In this document: one piece after another, positions 35,188 to 44,175 of the stretch
Position numbering within the stretch: the stretch's first letter is position 1
Layout: each line of letters opens with the position of its first letter
From: JAABTL01 sp964465355
Lineage (GTDB): Bacteria > Deinococcota > Deinococci > Deinococcales > Trueperaceae
Length of the DNA stretch: 64,000 nucleotides
Direction of reading: 5' to 3'
Assembly: GCA_964465355.1 (NCBI GenBank)
Contig: CAYXJZ010000006.1
Coordinates: 1 to 64,000 of the forward strand
Notes under the pieces: model-generated
Database searches by the model: none
Seen by the model: only the letters and a program-made list of their open reading frames with translations
What the model was told of the DNA's origin: nothing
Program-made: the position numbers and the translations under genes

Positions 35188-35362
35188 TAACCTCGGTGCT
35201 GCGACCGAAGGGTGGCTAGGGTTCCGTCGGCGGTAGCCGAGCCTGGACCGAGCGCCACAGAATGTCGGTCGGTGTCCCGCCGCAGCGCAGCAGCGCAGCC
35301 GTGTCAGGCAGGTGGGCGCCGGTCCGGCCCGCACCTCATCGGATAAAAGCCTCGAGGGGGTA
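35188..35362 (+). promoter_or_regulatory. ykkC-type riboswitch (guanidine-I-like), with -10 box
   Basis: TAACCT (35188-35193) is a plausible -10 box. Then GTGGC (35212-35216) pairs with GCCAC (35254-35258), enclosing CTAGGGTTCCG (35216-35226) and CTGGACCGAG (35243-35252), the conserved ykkC core (consensus CTAGGGTTCCG and CTGGTCCGAG). The conserved 3' element GGATAAAAGCC with a GAGGGGG tail lies at 35341-35360. It stands before an EamA transporter, a context known for guanidine-I switches. The ppGpp and PRPP subclasses share this core, so the ligand is likely but not certain. Confidence 0.85.
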
Positions 35363-35384
35363 AGTCAGCGTCTGGAGGCTCTCC

Positions 35385-36368
35385 ATGTCGCGCTCCCACC
35401 TCGTCGCCATCTTGCAGGCATTCCTCGTCACCGTCCTCTGGTCGAGTTCCTGGGTGCTCATCAAACAGGGCCTCGAGGAGATCCCTGCACTGACCTTCGC
35501 CGGGCTCCGTTACCTGCTCGCCGCCGTGCTGCTGTGGGCGCTGCTGCTGTCGAACCGCCGTCGCCGCGCTGCGCTGGCGGCCTTGGAGCCGACCGACTGG
35601 CGCCGGTTGCTGGGCCTGGGGGTGGTGGCCTACAGCCTGACCCAAGGTGCGCAGTTCCTCGCCCTGACCTCCCTCCCGGCGCAGACCACCAGCCTGGTGC
35701 TCTCCTTCACGCCCGTGGTGGTCGCGGTGATGGCCGCCCTGCTGCTGGCCGAACGCATGAACGGCCGCCAGTGGTTGGGCATCGGACTGGTCATCCTCGG
35801 CGCCCTCGGCTACTTCCTGCCCATGCTGGGGCAGGGTGGTGTCTCCACCCTCGGCCACCCGGTCGGTCTCGCCGTCATCGGCCTCGGGGTGCTGGCCAAC
35901 GCCGGGGCGGCGGTGATGGGACGAGGGGTCAACCGCGGCGGCCGGCTCGATCCACTGCTGGTCACCTCGGTGAGCATGGGCATAGGGGCCGTGCTGCTGC
36001 TGGCCGCGGGCTGGCTGTGGCAGGGGATGCCGGACATGGGCTGGCGGAGCTGGGCGATCGTGGCCTGGCTGGCGGTGGTCAACACAGCCTTCGCCTTCAC
36101 GCTATGGAACCTGACCATGCGCAGCCTGTCGGCGGTGGAGTCCAGCGTCATCAACAACACCATGCTGGTGCAGATCGCTGTCCTGGCCTGGCTCTTCTTA
36201 GGCGAACCCCTCGGCCTGCGTCAGCTGCTTGCCTTCGGCTGTGTGCTGGCTGGCACGGTGGTGGTGCAGGTGCGTCGGCCGGGCGGCGCGGGGCAGGGTG
36301 GTCCGAAGCAAGGCGCCGAAGGCGCAGCCCTGCCGGGCGGTGTGACGAGGCGGGTCGCGGACGGCTGA
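35385..36368 (+). CDS. EamA/DMT-family transporter under riboswitch control
   Basis: 327 residues, ten predicted membrane helices in two EamA repeats (first starts AILQAFLVTVLWSSSWVLIK; second near PVGLAVIGLGVLANAGAAVM). Gly/Ala-rich helices and the VVAYSLTQGAQFLAL segment are family-typical. GGAGG at 35374-35378 sits 6 nt before the ATG, within reach of the riboswitch expression platform. If the switch binds guanidine, this is probably a guanidinium or related amine exporter, although guanidine exporters proven so far are SMR proteins. The C-terminal ~35 residues are Gly/Arg-rich. Confidence 0.9.
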   Translation: MSRSHLVAILQAFLVTVLWSSSWVLIKQGLEEIPALTFAGLRYLLAAVLLWALLLSNRRRRAALAALEPTDWRRLLGLGVVAYSLTQGAQFLALTSLPAQTTSLVLSFTPVVVAVMAALLLAERMNGRQWLGIGLVILGALGYFLPMLGQGGVSTLGHPVGLAVIGLGVLANAGAAVMGRGVNRGGRLDPLLVTSVSMGIGAVLLLAAGWLWQGMPDMGWRSWAIVAWLAVVNTAFAFTLWNLTMRSLSAVESSVINNTMLVQIAVLAWLFLGEPLGLRQLLAFGCVLAGTVVVQVRRPGGAGQGGPKQGAEGAALPGGVTRRVADG

Positions 36369-36373
36369 GAAAT

Positions 36374-36389
36374 GTGATATCACTATGAT
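36374..36389 (+). promoter_or_regulatory. Palindrome and -10 box before the secreted hydrolase
   Basis: GTGATATCAC (36374-36383) is a perfect 10-bp palindrome directly followed by TATGAT (36384-36389), a good -10 box. No regulator gene is adjacent, so the binding protein is unknown. Confidence 0.5.
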
Positions 36390-36468
36390 AGCGAAGCGGA
36401 GGGGCCACCATGCCCCGAAGGGGGTGGGGCACAAGGCCCCGCCACCACCCGCGCGACGGAGGAACGAC

Positions 36469-37923
36469 GTGAAGCGAAGGTTCATCCCCACCATCATCGT
36501 GGCCATCGGCATCTGGATCGCGCTTGGCCAGGCCATGGCGCAGCAGCCCGACCTGGAAGGAAGCTGGCAGGGGGCCATCGGCCCTGGCGTCATCGACCTG
36601 GGCATCGACGTGGTCTTCAGCAGCGGACCGGACGGCCTGACGGCCACCATCGACATCCCCGCGCAAGGCCTGTTCGACTTCCCCTTGGGCGAGGTGGAGC
36701 AGGACGGCGGCCGCGTCCGTTTCGTCATGCCCGGCGTCCCCGGCGACCCCGTCTTCGAAGGTGAGGGCGACAGTGACCGCATCGATGGCAGCTTCACCCA
36801 AGGTGGAGCCTCCCTGCCCTTCTTCCTCGAGCGCCAGGACGGCGAGGCGCTCGGCTCAGCCGACCGCCGACCGCAGGAGCCCAAGCCACCCTTCCCCTAC
36901 CGGGAAGAGGAGGTCAGCTACCAGAGCCAAGGCCTGACCCTCGCCGGCACCCTCACCCTGCCCGAGGGTGATGGGCCCTTCGCCGCCGCCCTGCTGATCA
37001 CCGGCAGTGGCCCGCAGGACCGCGACGAGGAGATCCTCGGCCACAAGCCCTTCCTCGTCATCGCCGACGACCTGACCCGCGCAGGCATGGCGGTGCTGCG
37101 CGTCGACGACCGCGGTGTTGGCGGCAGCCAGGGCGTCGATGCCCAGGCATCCTTCGACGACCTGGTGGAGGACGCCCTGGCCGGCGTGGCCTTCCTGGCG
37201 GCGCATCCCGAGATCGACAGTGGTCGCATCGGCCTCATCGGCCACAGCCAGGGTGGCTACGTGGCGCCGGGGGTGGCGGTCGCGAGCGACCTGGTCGCTT
37301 TCGTGATCATGATCGCGGGCCCGGCCGTCGATGGCCTCGAGGTGCTGGAGCTGCAGAACGACCTCTACCTCCGGGACGCCTTCCGAAGCGACCCGCAGGC
37401 GGACGAGGCCACGATCGAGGCGGCGATCGCCCAGCAGATCGCCTTCCTCGGCCGGTTGCGCGACCACTTTGCGGCCGACGACCTGGAGGGCGCGGCCGAA
37501 GCGGTCAGGGCCGAGATCTTGCAGAGCTTCGCCACCGTGCCGGAGGAGGAGTGGCCTAGCGACGAGTACGTGGAGCAGATCATCCAGCTGCAGGTCGCGG
37601 GCACCGTCAACCGCTCGATGGCCTCCTTCATGACCTTCGACCCGCAACCCTACCTGCGCCAGCTGCGCGTTCCCACCTTGGCGATCTTCGGCGACCTGGA
37701 CATCCAGGTTCCCGCCTCCCAGAGCCATGGACCGATGCGCGAGCTGCTGGCGGAGGCCGGCAACCGCGACTTCTCGGTGGTGACCTTCGCCGGCCTCAAC
37801 CACCTCATGCAGCCGGCGGTCACCGGCTCGCCGGACGAGTACGCGCTGATCGAGACCACCATCGATCCCATCGTGTTGCAGACGATGCGGGATTGGTTGG
37901 CTGCGCGCTTCATTCGGCGCTGA
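36469..37923 (+). CDS. Secreted alpha/beta hydrolase
   Basis: 484 residues. The GTG at 36469 follows GGAGG and gives a good signal peptide (FIPTIIVAIGIWIALGQAMA, cleaved before QQP), so earlier codons are rejected. Residues ~20-125 form a lipocalin-like beta domain often found before such hydrolases. The hydrolase domain has the nucleophile elbow LIGHSQGGYVAPG, the oxyanion region ITGSGPQDRD, and the late acid and His in FGDLDIQVPASQS and GLNHLMQ. Probably an exported esterase or peptidase-like enzyme; the substrate is unknown. Confidence 0.88.
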   Translation: MKRRFIPTIIVAIGIWIALGQAMAQQPDLEGSWQGAIGPGVIDLGIDVVFSSGPDGLTATIDIPAQGLFDFPLGEVEQDGGRVRFVMPGVPGDPVFEGEGDSDRIDGSFTQGGASLPFFLERQDGEALGSADRRPQEPKPPFPYREEEVSYQSQGLTLAGTLTLPEGDGPFAAALLITGSGPQDRDEEILGHKPFLVIADDLTRAGMAVLRVDDRGVGGSQGVDAQASFDDLVEDALAGVAFLAAHPEIDSGRIGLIGHSQGGYVAPGVAVASDLVAFVIMIAGPAVDGLEVLELQNDLYLRDAFRSDPQADEATIEAAIAQQIAFLGRLRDHFAADDLEGAAEAVRAEILQSFATVPEEEWPSDEYVEQIIQLQVAGTVNRSMASFMTFDPQPYLRQLRVPTLAIFGDLDIQVPASQSHGPMRELLAEAGNRDFSVVTFAGLNHLMQPAVTGSPDEYALIETTIDPIVLQTMRDWLAARFIRR

Positions 37924-37924
37924 G

Positions 37925-37994
37925 GGGCCAAGGGGAAGGACGGCCGCCGATCGTGACACAGTCCTAGATCGGCGGCCGTCCTTCCCCTTGGCCC
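37925..37994. terminator. 28-bp perfect hairpin between converging genes
   Basis: The arms 37925-37952 and 37967-37994 are exact inverted repeats of 28 bp with a 14-nt loop. The element lies just after the hydrolase stop and before the converging ABC gene. Both arms are G/C-rich and include the run AAGGGGAAGGACGGCCG. No T-tract follows on either strand. Confidence 0.9.
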
Positions 37995-38040
37995 GACGGC
38001 AGGTGTGAGGCGCGCCGCAGAGCAACGCTGACGCTAGTTG

Positions 38041-39942
38041 CTAGGGGGTGCCGCGCCGACGGCTGGGGCTGGGGGCGTCGGGGGCGATGCTGTCTTGGTA
38101 GCCGCGGGCCTGGATGGAATACATGCGGGCGTAGGTGCCGTCCAGGGCCATGAGCTCCTCGTGGCTGCCTGACTCGCTGATGCGGCCTTCTTCCAGGACC
38201 ACGATCTTCTCGGCCAGGCGCACGGTGCTGAAGCGGTGGGAGATGATCACCGTGATGCGGCCGTGCGCTTGCCTGCGCAGGGCGTCGACCACCTCGAACT
38301 CGGCGTCGGCGTCGAGCGCGGCGGTCGGCTCGTCGAAGACCAGCACCGAGCCGTCGCGGAAGTAGAGCCTGGCCAGCGCAAGGCGCTGCCACTGGCCACC
38401 GGAGAGCTGCTGCCCGCCCTCGAACCAGCGGCCGAGCATCTGGTCGAAGGCCTTGGGCAGCTCCTCGATGAAGCCCTCTGCGCCCGCGCGCTGGCTGGCG
38501 TGGCGGATGGCGCCGATGTCCTCGACCTCGTCGCCGCCGCGACCGAGGGCGATGTTCTCGCGCACCGTCATCTGGTACTCGCCGAAGTCCTGGAACACCG
38601 TGCTCATCTGCGCCTGGATGCTGCGCGGACTGAAGCGCGCGCCGTCCATGCCGTTGAAGAGGATGCGCCCAGATGTGGGTTGGTAGAGGCAGGTGAGCAG
38701 CTTGACGGTGGTGGTCTTGCCTGCGCCGTTGGCGCCGACCAGCGCAAGCGAACGGCCCTTCTCGATGACGAAGGACACGTCCTTCAGCACGTCGCGCTCC
38801 GTGAGCGGGTAGCGGAAGCTGACGTTCTGGAACTCGATGCGTTCGATGGGGCCGGTCCATGTCTCACCGGCGTCGAGGTCGCGGGACGGCAGCTCGAGGA
38901 AGGCGAAGAGGTCGCGCATGTACAGCAGGTCGCGCAGCACACCGGTGATGCCCTGCAGCAGCGAGGCGAACTGGCGCTGAAGCTGGGCGATGCCTTGCAC
39001 GAAGAGGCCGAAGTCGCCCACCGTCAGCACGCCGGCAGCCGCGCGGCGCAGCACGGCAAGGGTGGCAAGGGCGATCATCAGGGTGGAGGCAAGGGCGGCG
39101 GCGAGACCCCAGCCGCTGCGGCGCAGCACAAGGGACTCGAGGGTGGCGCGGAAGCGCAGGTAGTAGGCGTTCCAGCGCTCAAGCAGGTAGCGCTCGAAGC
39201 CGAAGAGGCGCACCTCCTTCACCGCCTCGTCGGAGGTCAGCAGGTGGCCGAGGTAGTTCTGCGCCCGCGCGTCGGCGGCCTGGCGGCGGATGCGGCGGTA
39301 GTCCTCACCGCCGAAGCGCTGCGTCACCCACACGCCTGGCACGGTGGCCAGCAGCACCAGCGGCACCACCACCCAGCCCAGTTGCGCCATCAGCGCGCCG
39401 ATGGACACCAGGGTGATGACCGACTGGCCCAGCGAGATGACCTGGTTGAACACGCCAAGCGGGCGACGGCCCACCTCGCGGTAGGCGTTCTGCAACTGAT
39501 CGTAGGTCTTGGCGTCCTCGAAGCGCTCCAGCTCGAGGGTGGCCGCCTTGTTCAGGATGCGGCGGCTGATGCGGTTCTGCAGCGCGTCGCCGAGCAGGTC
39601 CTGGGTGGCGGACTGCACCGTGTTGAGGAGGATGCCCAGCGCGCCGACGCCCACCTGCACGCTGAGCAGCAGCGCGAGGCGAGCGAACGCGACCTCGGCG
39701 GAGGCGAATCCGCCGCTGGCGGCCTGGGCCACCGCGTCCAGCAGCAGCTTGGTGATCCACAGCGAGACAGCAGGCACGAAGGCCTGGATCAGGCTGGTGG
39801 AGGCCACCGCCAGCGTCTGCCATGGGCTGGCTTCCCAGACCAGCGCCACCGTCGAGCGTAGGTCACGGAGCTGGCTGCGCCAGTTGTTGGTCGCGGCCGG
39901 CTCTTGGCGAGGTTGACGGGGAGGTTGACCGGGCGCGCGCAC
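38041..39942 (-). CDS. ABC exporter half-transporter (fused permease and ATPase)
   Basis: 633 residues: six membrane helices in the first ~340 residues, then an ATP-binding domain with Walker A VGANGAGKTTTVKLL, Q-loop VFQDFGEY, signature LSGGQWQRLALAR, Walker B VLVFDEPTAALDAD and H-loop ISHRFSTV. It should form a homodimer or heterodimer that exports a peptide, lipid or drug. The start is a GTG at 39942; a TACAGT box lies 8 nt upstream. It follows the peptidase operon after 16 nt and could be read from it as well. Confidence 0.92.
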   Translation of the reverse strand: MRAPGQPPRQPRQEPAATNNWRSQLRDLRSTVALVWEASPWQTLAVASTSLIQAFVPAVSLWITKLLLDAVAQAASGGFASAEVAFARLALLLSVQVGVGALGILLNTVQSATQDLLGDALQNRISRRILNKAATLELERFEDAKTYDQLQNAYREVGRRPLGVFNQVISLGQSVITLVSIGALMAQLGWVVVPLVLLATVPGVWVTQRFGGEDYRRIRRQAADARAQNYLGHLLTSDEAVKEVRLFGFERYLLERWNAYYLRFRATLESLVLRRSGWGLAAALASTLMIALATLAVLRRAAAGVLTVGDFGLFVQGIAQLQRQFASLLQGITGVLRDLLYMRDLFAFLELPSRDLDAGETWTGPIERIEFQNVSFRYPLTERDVLKDVSFVIEKGRSLALVGANGAGKTTTVKLLTCLYQPTSGRILFNGMDGARFSPRSIQAQMSTVFQDFGEYQMTVRENIALGRGGDEVEDIGAIRHASQRAGAEGFIEELPKAFDQMLGRWFEGGQQLSGGQWQRLALARLYFRDGSVLVFDEPTAALDADAEFEVVDALRRQAHGRITVIISHRFSTVRLAEKIVVLEEGRISESGSHEELMALDGTYARMYSIQARGYQDSIAPDAPSPSRRRGTP

Positions 39943-39950
39943 GGGTCGTC

Positions 39951-39956
39951 ACTGTA
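39951..39956 (-). promoter_or_regulatory. -10 box of the ABC exporter gene
   Basis: TACAGT on the minus strand, 8 nt before the GTG at 39942, next to the stop of the M24 gene. Confidence 0.4.
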
Positions 39957-39958
39957 CA

Positions 39959-41167
39959 TCACACAGGCAGGATCAGGCTCTCCAGGTCCCGGGGGTAGTC
40001 GGTGATGAACTCGAAGCCCTCCTCGGTGATCAGCACCGTGTCCGAGTGCCTGAAGCCGCCAAGGCCGGGCACGTACAGGCCTGGCTCGATGGAGAACACC
40101 ATGCCTGCCTCGAGCAGGGTGTCGTCACCGATGTCGAGGAAGGGGCTCTCGTGGATGCGCTGGCCGAGGCTGTGGCCGACGTGGTGACGCCAGTGCTCCC
40201 AGAGGCCGTGCTGCTCGATGTAGGCCCTGTGCGCGGCATCCACCGACGAGGCGGGCACGCCGGCTCGCAGGGCAGCGAAGGACAGGTCCTGCAGCGCCAG
40301 CATGTGGTCGAAGAAGCGGCGTTGCTCGGCGTTCGGCTCGCCGAGGAACATGGTGCGCTCCAGCTCGCTCAGGTAGCCCCAGATGTCGGCGCCTGCGCCG
40401 GTGACGAGGGTGTCGCCCTCGCTGAAGCGCAGGTCGTTGGCCAAGGCATGGGGGAAGGCGCTCTCGGGGCCGATCTGGCCGCGGTAGATGGCCAGGGCGC
40501 CGCTGATCCAGCGGTTGCGCTGGCGGTAGCCGGGCCCCATGGCGGCCCTCAACTGCTTGGTGGCCTCGCCGCAAGCGGCGCCGACCACCTCGTGCTCGGT
40601 CAACCCCACCTTGGTGCCGTCCTGCAGCAGCCGATGGGCCACCGTGCCCCAGCGGGCGCTCTCGCGGATCAGCGCCAGCTCCTGCTCGCTCTTGATCGAC
40701 ATCTGCGCGTCGAGGGCGGGGGAGACGAAGCGAAGGTCGAGCAGCTTGGACAGGGGCCGCGGCTGGTAGCCCATGACCGGCGGGTAGCCGTCGTAGTCCA
40801 CGCCGATGGTGCGGGTGTCGAGGCGCAGCTCGCTCAGGTGGCTGAGCAGCCGGTCGACGGGGTGCGTCTCGCCCGGGTACTCCGGGTAGGACAGCACCGA
40901 CTCGGCCTCGGCCACCGCCTCGGCGTGCTCGGCTTCCAGCCGCGGCACGAAGAGGGTGCGCTCGCCCTCGCGGGTGATGAGCAGGGCGATGGGCCGCTCG
41001 GTCGGCGCGAAGATGAAGGCGCTGTAGTACTGGATGTACTGGTCGTCGAAGAGCAGCAGCGCCTCCACCTCGCGCGGCACGAAGCCGAAGGCTTGCTTGG
41101 CCCGCTGCCTGCGTTCGGCGGCCGAGATCGGGGCGACCGGGGCGGAGGCAGATGCGCTGCCGCTCAC
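39959..41167 (-). CDS. M24-family aminopeptidase (Xaa-Pro type)
   Basis: 402 residues. An N-terminal creatinase-like domain is followed by the pita-bread metallopeptidase domain. Metal ligands appear in TGAGADIWGYLSELERTM (Asp), HHVGHSLGQRIHE (His) and the late FSIEPGLYVPG (Glu). It likely removes an N-terminal residue in front of proline from imported peptides. The GTG start overlaps the S33 gene stop (GTGA), so it is the last gene of the IclR-led operon. Confidence 0.9.
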   Translation of the reverse strand: MSGSASASAPVAPISAAERRQRAKQAFGFVPREVEALLLFDDQYIQYYSAFIFAPTERPIALLITREGERTLFVPRLEAEHAEAVAEAESVLSYPEYPGETHPVDRLLSHLSELRLDTRTIGVDYDGYPPVMGYQPRPLSKLLDLRFVSPALDAQMSIKSEQELALIRESARWGTVAHRLLQDGTKVGLTEHEVVGAACGEATKQLRAAMGPGYRQRNRWISGALAIYRGQIGPESAFPHALANDLRFSEGDTLVTGAGADIWGYLSELERTMFLGEPNAEQRRFFDHMLALQDLSFAALRAGVPASSVDAAHRAYIEQHGLWEHWRHHVGHSLGQRIHESPFLDIGDDTLLEAGMVFSIEPGLYVPGLGGFRHSDTVLITEEGFEFITDYPRDLESLILPV

Positions 41168-42030
41168 GCTGGCACCCTGCGCCTCAGGAAGTCCGCCACC
41201 GTGGCCCGCCACAGCTCGCGCTCCTCGTTCTGAGGCCCGTGGCCGCTGTGCTCGAAGATGACCAACTCGCTGTCGGGGATCAGGCTGTGCAGTTCCTCGC
41301 TGGCGTCCAGCGGGGTGATCCAGTCGTGCCTGCCGACGGTGATGAGCACCGGCATCGCCAGCTCGCCCAGCCGCGGGCGCAGGTCGAAGTCGAGCTGGTT
41401 GCGGGCGAAGGCCCAGTTGTGGGTGGCGTGGTGGATGGACATGGCGTCCACCGCCTTGCGGTCCCGTTCGGGATCGGTGGTGGTCGTGTAGAGCGGCATG
41501 ATCTTGCGGATGAGGTCGCGGAAGTCGTCGTCGCTCGTCGTCCTGCCCTCGAAGAGGCGATCGAGCTCCTCTGGGTCGGCGCCCTCGAGCGTGGCCAGGG
41601 CCTTGGCCCTGGCGGTGCCCTTGAAGCCGTTGTGGGAGGTGGTGTCGCGCAGCACCACCGCCAGCACGTGCTGCGGGTAGCGCAGGGCGTACTCCTGAGC
41701 AAGGTAGCCGCCGTATGAGCCGCCGGCGATGACGATGCGCTCGCCCATGCCGAGTTCCTGCCGCAAGGCATCGGCGTCGGCAGCCAGCCGTGCGTGGTCG
41801 AAGGGGGGCGTGTCGCTGCTCAGCCCGCTGCCGCGCTGGTCGTAGCTGACCACCCTGAAGCGGTCGGTGAAGGCCTGGTAGACCTCCCAGTCGTTGCGGT
41901 GGTCGCTCATGCCTGGGGCGCCGTGCAGGGTGAGGATGGCAGGCAGGTCGCCGCCGGAGTCCCACACCTTCAAGCGAGCATCGCCGATCAGGACCTCGAA
42001 CCCTTCCCGACGGGGCGGAACGCCACTCAC
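41164..42030 (-). CDS. Alpha/beta hydrolase, proline iminopeptidase-like (S33)
   Basis: 288 residues. The oxyanion segment LTLHGAPGMSDH, the nucleophile elbow AGGSYGGYLAQEY and a C-terminal HSGHGPQNE with the catalytic His match S33 peptidases. YDQRGSGLSS is also typical of proline iminopeptidases. The GTG start overlaps the dipeptidase stop by 4 nt. In this operon it probably releases N-terminal proline or acts on small amides. Confidence 0.88.
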   Translation of the reverse strand: MSGVPPRREGFEVLIGDARLKVWDSGGDLPAILTLHGAPGMSDHRNDWEVYQAFTDRFRVVSYDQRGSGLSSDTPPFDHARLAADADALRQELGMGERIVIAGGSYGGYLAQEYALRYPQHVLAVVLRDTTSHNGFKGTARAKALATLEGADPEELDRLFEGRTTSDDDFRDLIRKIMPLYTTTTDPERDRKAVDAMSIHHATHNWAFARNQLDFDLRPRLGELAMPVLITVGRHDWITPLDASEELHSLIPDSELVIFEHSGHGPQNEERELWRATVADFLRRRVPA

Positions 42031-43229
42031 CGGACCCAGACCTGCTTGAGCACCCGCATGACGTTGCCGCCGATGGCCTTGGCGATGTCCTCATCGGAGT
42101 AGCCGTGGGTGACCAGCCAGCGCACGATGTTGGGGAAGGCCTCGGCCGGGTTCTCGATGCCGTCGACGAAGTCCACCTTGGGGTAGCCGAGGTGGCCGCG
42201 CGACGCGCCGATGGAAAGGGCCTCGCTCAGTTTGTCGTGCAGCGCGACGTGGTCACCGAAGAGGGTGTCGGGACCGAAGGCCACGTGGTCGATGCCCACC
42301 AGCTCGACGCAGTACTCGAAGTGCTCCATGAAGGCGTCGAGGCTGTGGCGCGGGTTCTTCTGGCTGATGGTGGTGTGGGGGGCCGCCTCGATGCCGATGA
42401 CGCCGCCCTTGGAGGCGCAGGCCTTGATGACCTCGTCGGTCTTGAGCCGGCGCGAGTCCCACAGCGAGCGGGCGCCGGCGTGGGTGATGAAGATGGGGTC
42501 GCGGCTGAGCTCGACGGTCTCCATGCCGGTGCGGTCGCCGGAGTGGCTGATGTCGATGGTCATGCCCAGCCTGTTCATGCGCTCGACCGCCTTGCGGCCG
42601 AAGACGGTGAGGCCGCCGTCGTTGGGTTCCTTGAGGCCGGCGCCCAGGGCGTTGCCTTCGCTGTAGGCGATGCCGAGGCAGCGCACACCGAGGCCGTAGA
42701 GCACGTCGATGCGGTCGAGCTCGTTCTCGATCATGGCCGCGCCTTCGATGGAGACGATGAAGGCGATGCGCCCCTCGGCCTTGGCGCGGACGATGTCCTC
42801 GGTGGTGGTGGCCAGCACCAGCATGTCCTGGTGGGCGATGTCGGAGAGGCGCAGGCCGATGTCGGTGATGACGTCGTCCCACTTCCAGCCGCCGCGCGAG
42901 TGGATGAAGGCGGTGCCGTCCATCATGTTGTCGAACACGGCGTCGAGCCCGCTGACGGACAGGCCCTCGTAGGCGGTCCACTCGCGCCCCCAGCGGCGCC
43001 ACTCGAAGAAGCGGTCCAAGTCCTTGGGCGACACGAAGCAGTGGTCGTGCAGCGAGAGCACAATGTTCTCCTCGAACAGGCGCTTGACGCGGGCCTCCTG
43101 CTCCGGGGTGGTCTCTGGACCCTTGGAGGGGACGCGGTTCAGTTCGGGGACCAGCTCGAAGCTCTTGTAGTCGACGTCGGCTTCCAGGTACTGGAAGGAC
43201 TTGTAGCCGTCGTAGCGTTTCTTCTGCAT
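42027..43229 (-). CDS. Membrane dipeptidase-type metallopeptidase (M19)
   Basis: 400 residues of the renal dipeptidase family, amidohydrolase barrel. Zinc-site segments are ENIVLSLHDHC, the central Glu in FIVSIEGAAMI, TIDISHSGD, and ITHAGARSLWDSRR; a final Asp lies in AFGPDTLFGD. The N-terminal 60 residues are more than the core needs. AAGGAG precedes the ATG at 43229. M19 enzymes cleave dipeptides, including ones with a D-residue at the C-terminus, so cell-wall dipeptides may be among the substrates. No signal peptide is seen, so it works on imported peptides. Confidence 0.9.
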   Translation of the reverse strand: MQKKRYDGYKSFQYLEADVDYKSFELVPELNRVPSKGPETTPEQEARVKRLFEENIVLSLHDHCFVSPKDLDRFFEWRRWGREWTAYEGLSVSGLDAVFDNMMDGTAFIHSRGGWKWDDVITDIGLRLSDIAHQDMLVLATTTEDIVRAKAEGRIAFIVSIEGAAMIENELDRIDVLYGLGVRCLGIAYSEGNALGAGLKEPNDGGLTVFGRKAVERMNRLGMTIDISHSGDRTGMETVELSRDPIFITHAGARSLWDSRRLKTDEVIKACASKGGVIGIEAAPHTTISQKNPRHSLDAFMEHFEYCVELVGIDHVAFGPDTLFGDHVALHDKLSEALSIGASRGHLGYPKVDFVDGIENPAEAFPNIVRWLVTHGYSDEDIAKAIGGNVMRVLKQVWVR

Positions 43230-43270
43230 GGGGCTCCTTGGGTGGTCGGGCATCGGCCGGGGGCCGGACA

Positions 43271-43284
43271 CGGTCGATCGACCG
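43271..43284. repeat. 14-bp perfect palindrome
   Basis: CGGTCGATCGACCG in the 73-nt gap between the DppC-type permease and the dipeptidase genes. It could be an internal regulatory site or chance. Confidence 0.5.
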
Positions 43285-43302
43285 GGCTTGGACGGAGGGC
43301 GC

Positions 43303-44175
43303 CTAGGCGGCGCGTGGATCGAGGATGTCGCGCAGGGCGTTGCCGAGCACGTTGAAGCAGAGCACCGTCAGGGCGATGAACACCCCCGGGTAGATGGCGA
43401 GGACGGGTTTGAGCCAGAGGTAGGACTGCGAGGCCTGCAGCATGTTGCCCCATGACGCCAGCGGCGGCTGGATCCCAAGGCCGAGGTAGCTCAGGCCTGC
43501 CTCGGTGAGGATGGCCCAACCGACGCCGAGGGTGCCGAGCACGGTGGCTTGGGGGATGACCTGCGGCAGCATGTGGCGGAAGATGGTGCGTGGATGGCCG
43601 GCGCCGATGGCGCGGCTGGCCTCGATGAACTCGAAGGCACGCACCTTGCTGAACTCGGCGTGCACCACACGGGCCATCTGGGCCCAGAAGCCGAGGCCGA
43701 CGGTGACGATGACGGTGATGGGATGGTTGCCGAAGGAGGTCACCACCACCAGGATGAGGAAGAAGGTGGGGATGGCCATGAACACGTCCACCAGCCGCAT
43801 GAGCAGGGCTTCGAGGCGACCGCCGAAGTAGCCGGCGAGGCCGCCGACCAGGGTGCCGATGGCCAGGCCGACGGCCATGGCCAGCAGGCCGACGGCCAGG
43901 CTGACCCGGCCGCCCACCAGCAGGCGCGCGAAGACGTCGCGGCCGAGGTCGTCCGTGCCAAGCCAGTACTGGCTGCTCGGGTCGGCGAGGGTGGAGCGAG
44001 GATTGGTGCGGTTGGGTTCCCCGTGGTAGATCTCGGGGCCGGTCAGGACGGTGAGGGTGAGCAGCGCCAGCATGACGAAGGCGATGACGCCCATGGGCTG
44101 GCGGCGGACGCGGCGCCAGAACCTCTTGGCCTGTCCGCTCGGTGCGGTGGCCTGGGTCGTCGTCATCTCACTCAT
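43303..44175 (-). CDS. Peptide ABC transporter permease, DppC-like
   Basis: 290 residues, BPD_transp_1 permease with an N-terminal OppC-type segment and six helices. The family motif EASRAIGAGHPRTIFRHMLP (EAA loop) contacts the ATPase. YWLGTDDLGRDVFARLLVG is the DppC/OppC hallmark. The ATG at 44175 overlaps the DppB-type gene by 8 nt. No ATPase (DppD/F) gene is in this operon; it must be elsewhere or shared. Confidence 0.93.
   Translation of the reverse strand: MSEMTTTQATAPSGQAKRFWRRVRRQPMGVIAFVMLALLTLTVLTGPEIYHGEPNRTNPRSTLADPSSQYWLGTDDLGRDVFARLLVGGRVSLAVGLLAMAVGLAIGTLVGGLAGYFGGRLEALLMRLVDVFMAIPTFFLILVVVTSFGNHPITVIVTVGLGFWAQMARVVHAEFSKVRAFEFIEASRAIGAGHPRTIFRHMLPQVIPQATVLGTLGVGWAILTEAGLSYLGLGIQPPLASWGNMLQASQSYLWLKPVLAIYPGVFIALTVLCFNVLGNALRDILDPRAA

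Noticed and set aside
38236..39861. A 541-codon open frame on the plus strand opposite the ABC exporter gene
   Set aside because: It is antisense to a gene with complete ABC motifs and encodes a His/Gln/Gly-rich sequence without domains; long shadow frames are expected at this GC content. The same holds for the long plus-strand frames at 45178-46950, 47720-49084 and 42105-43355.
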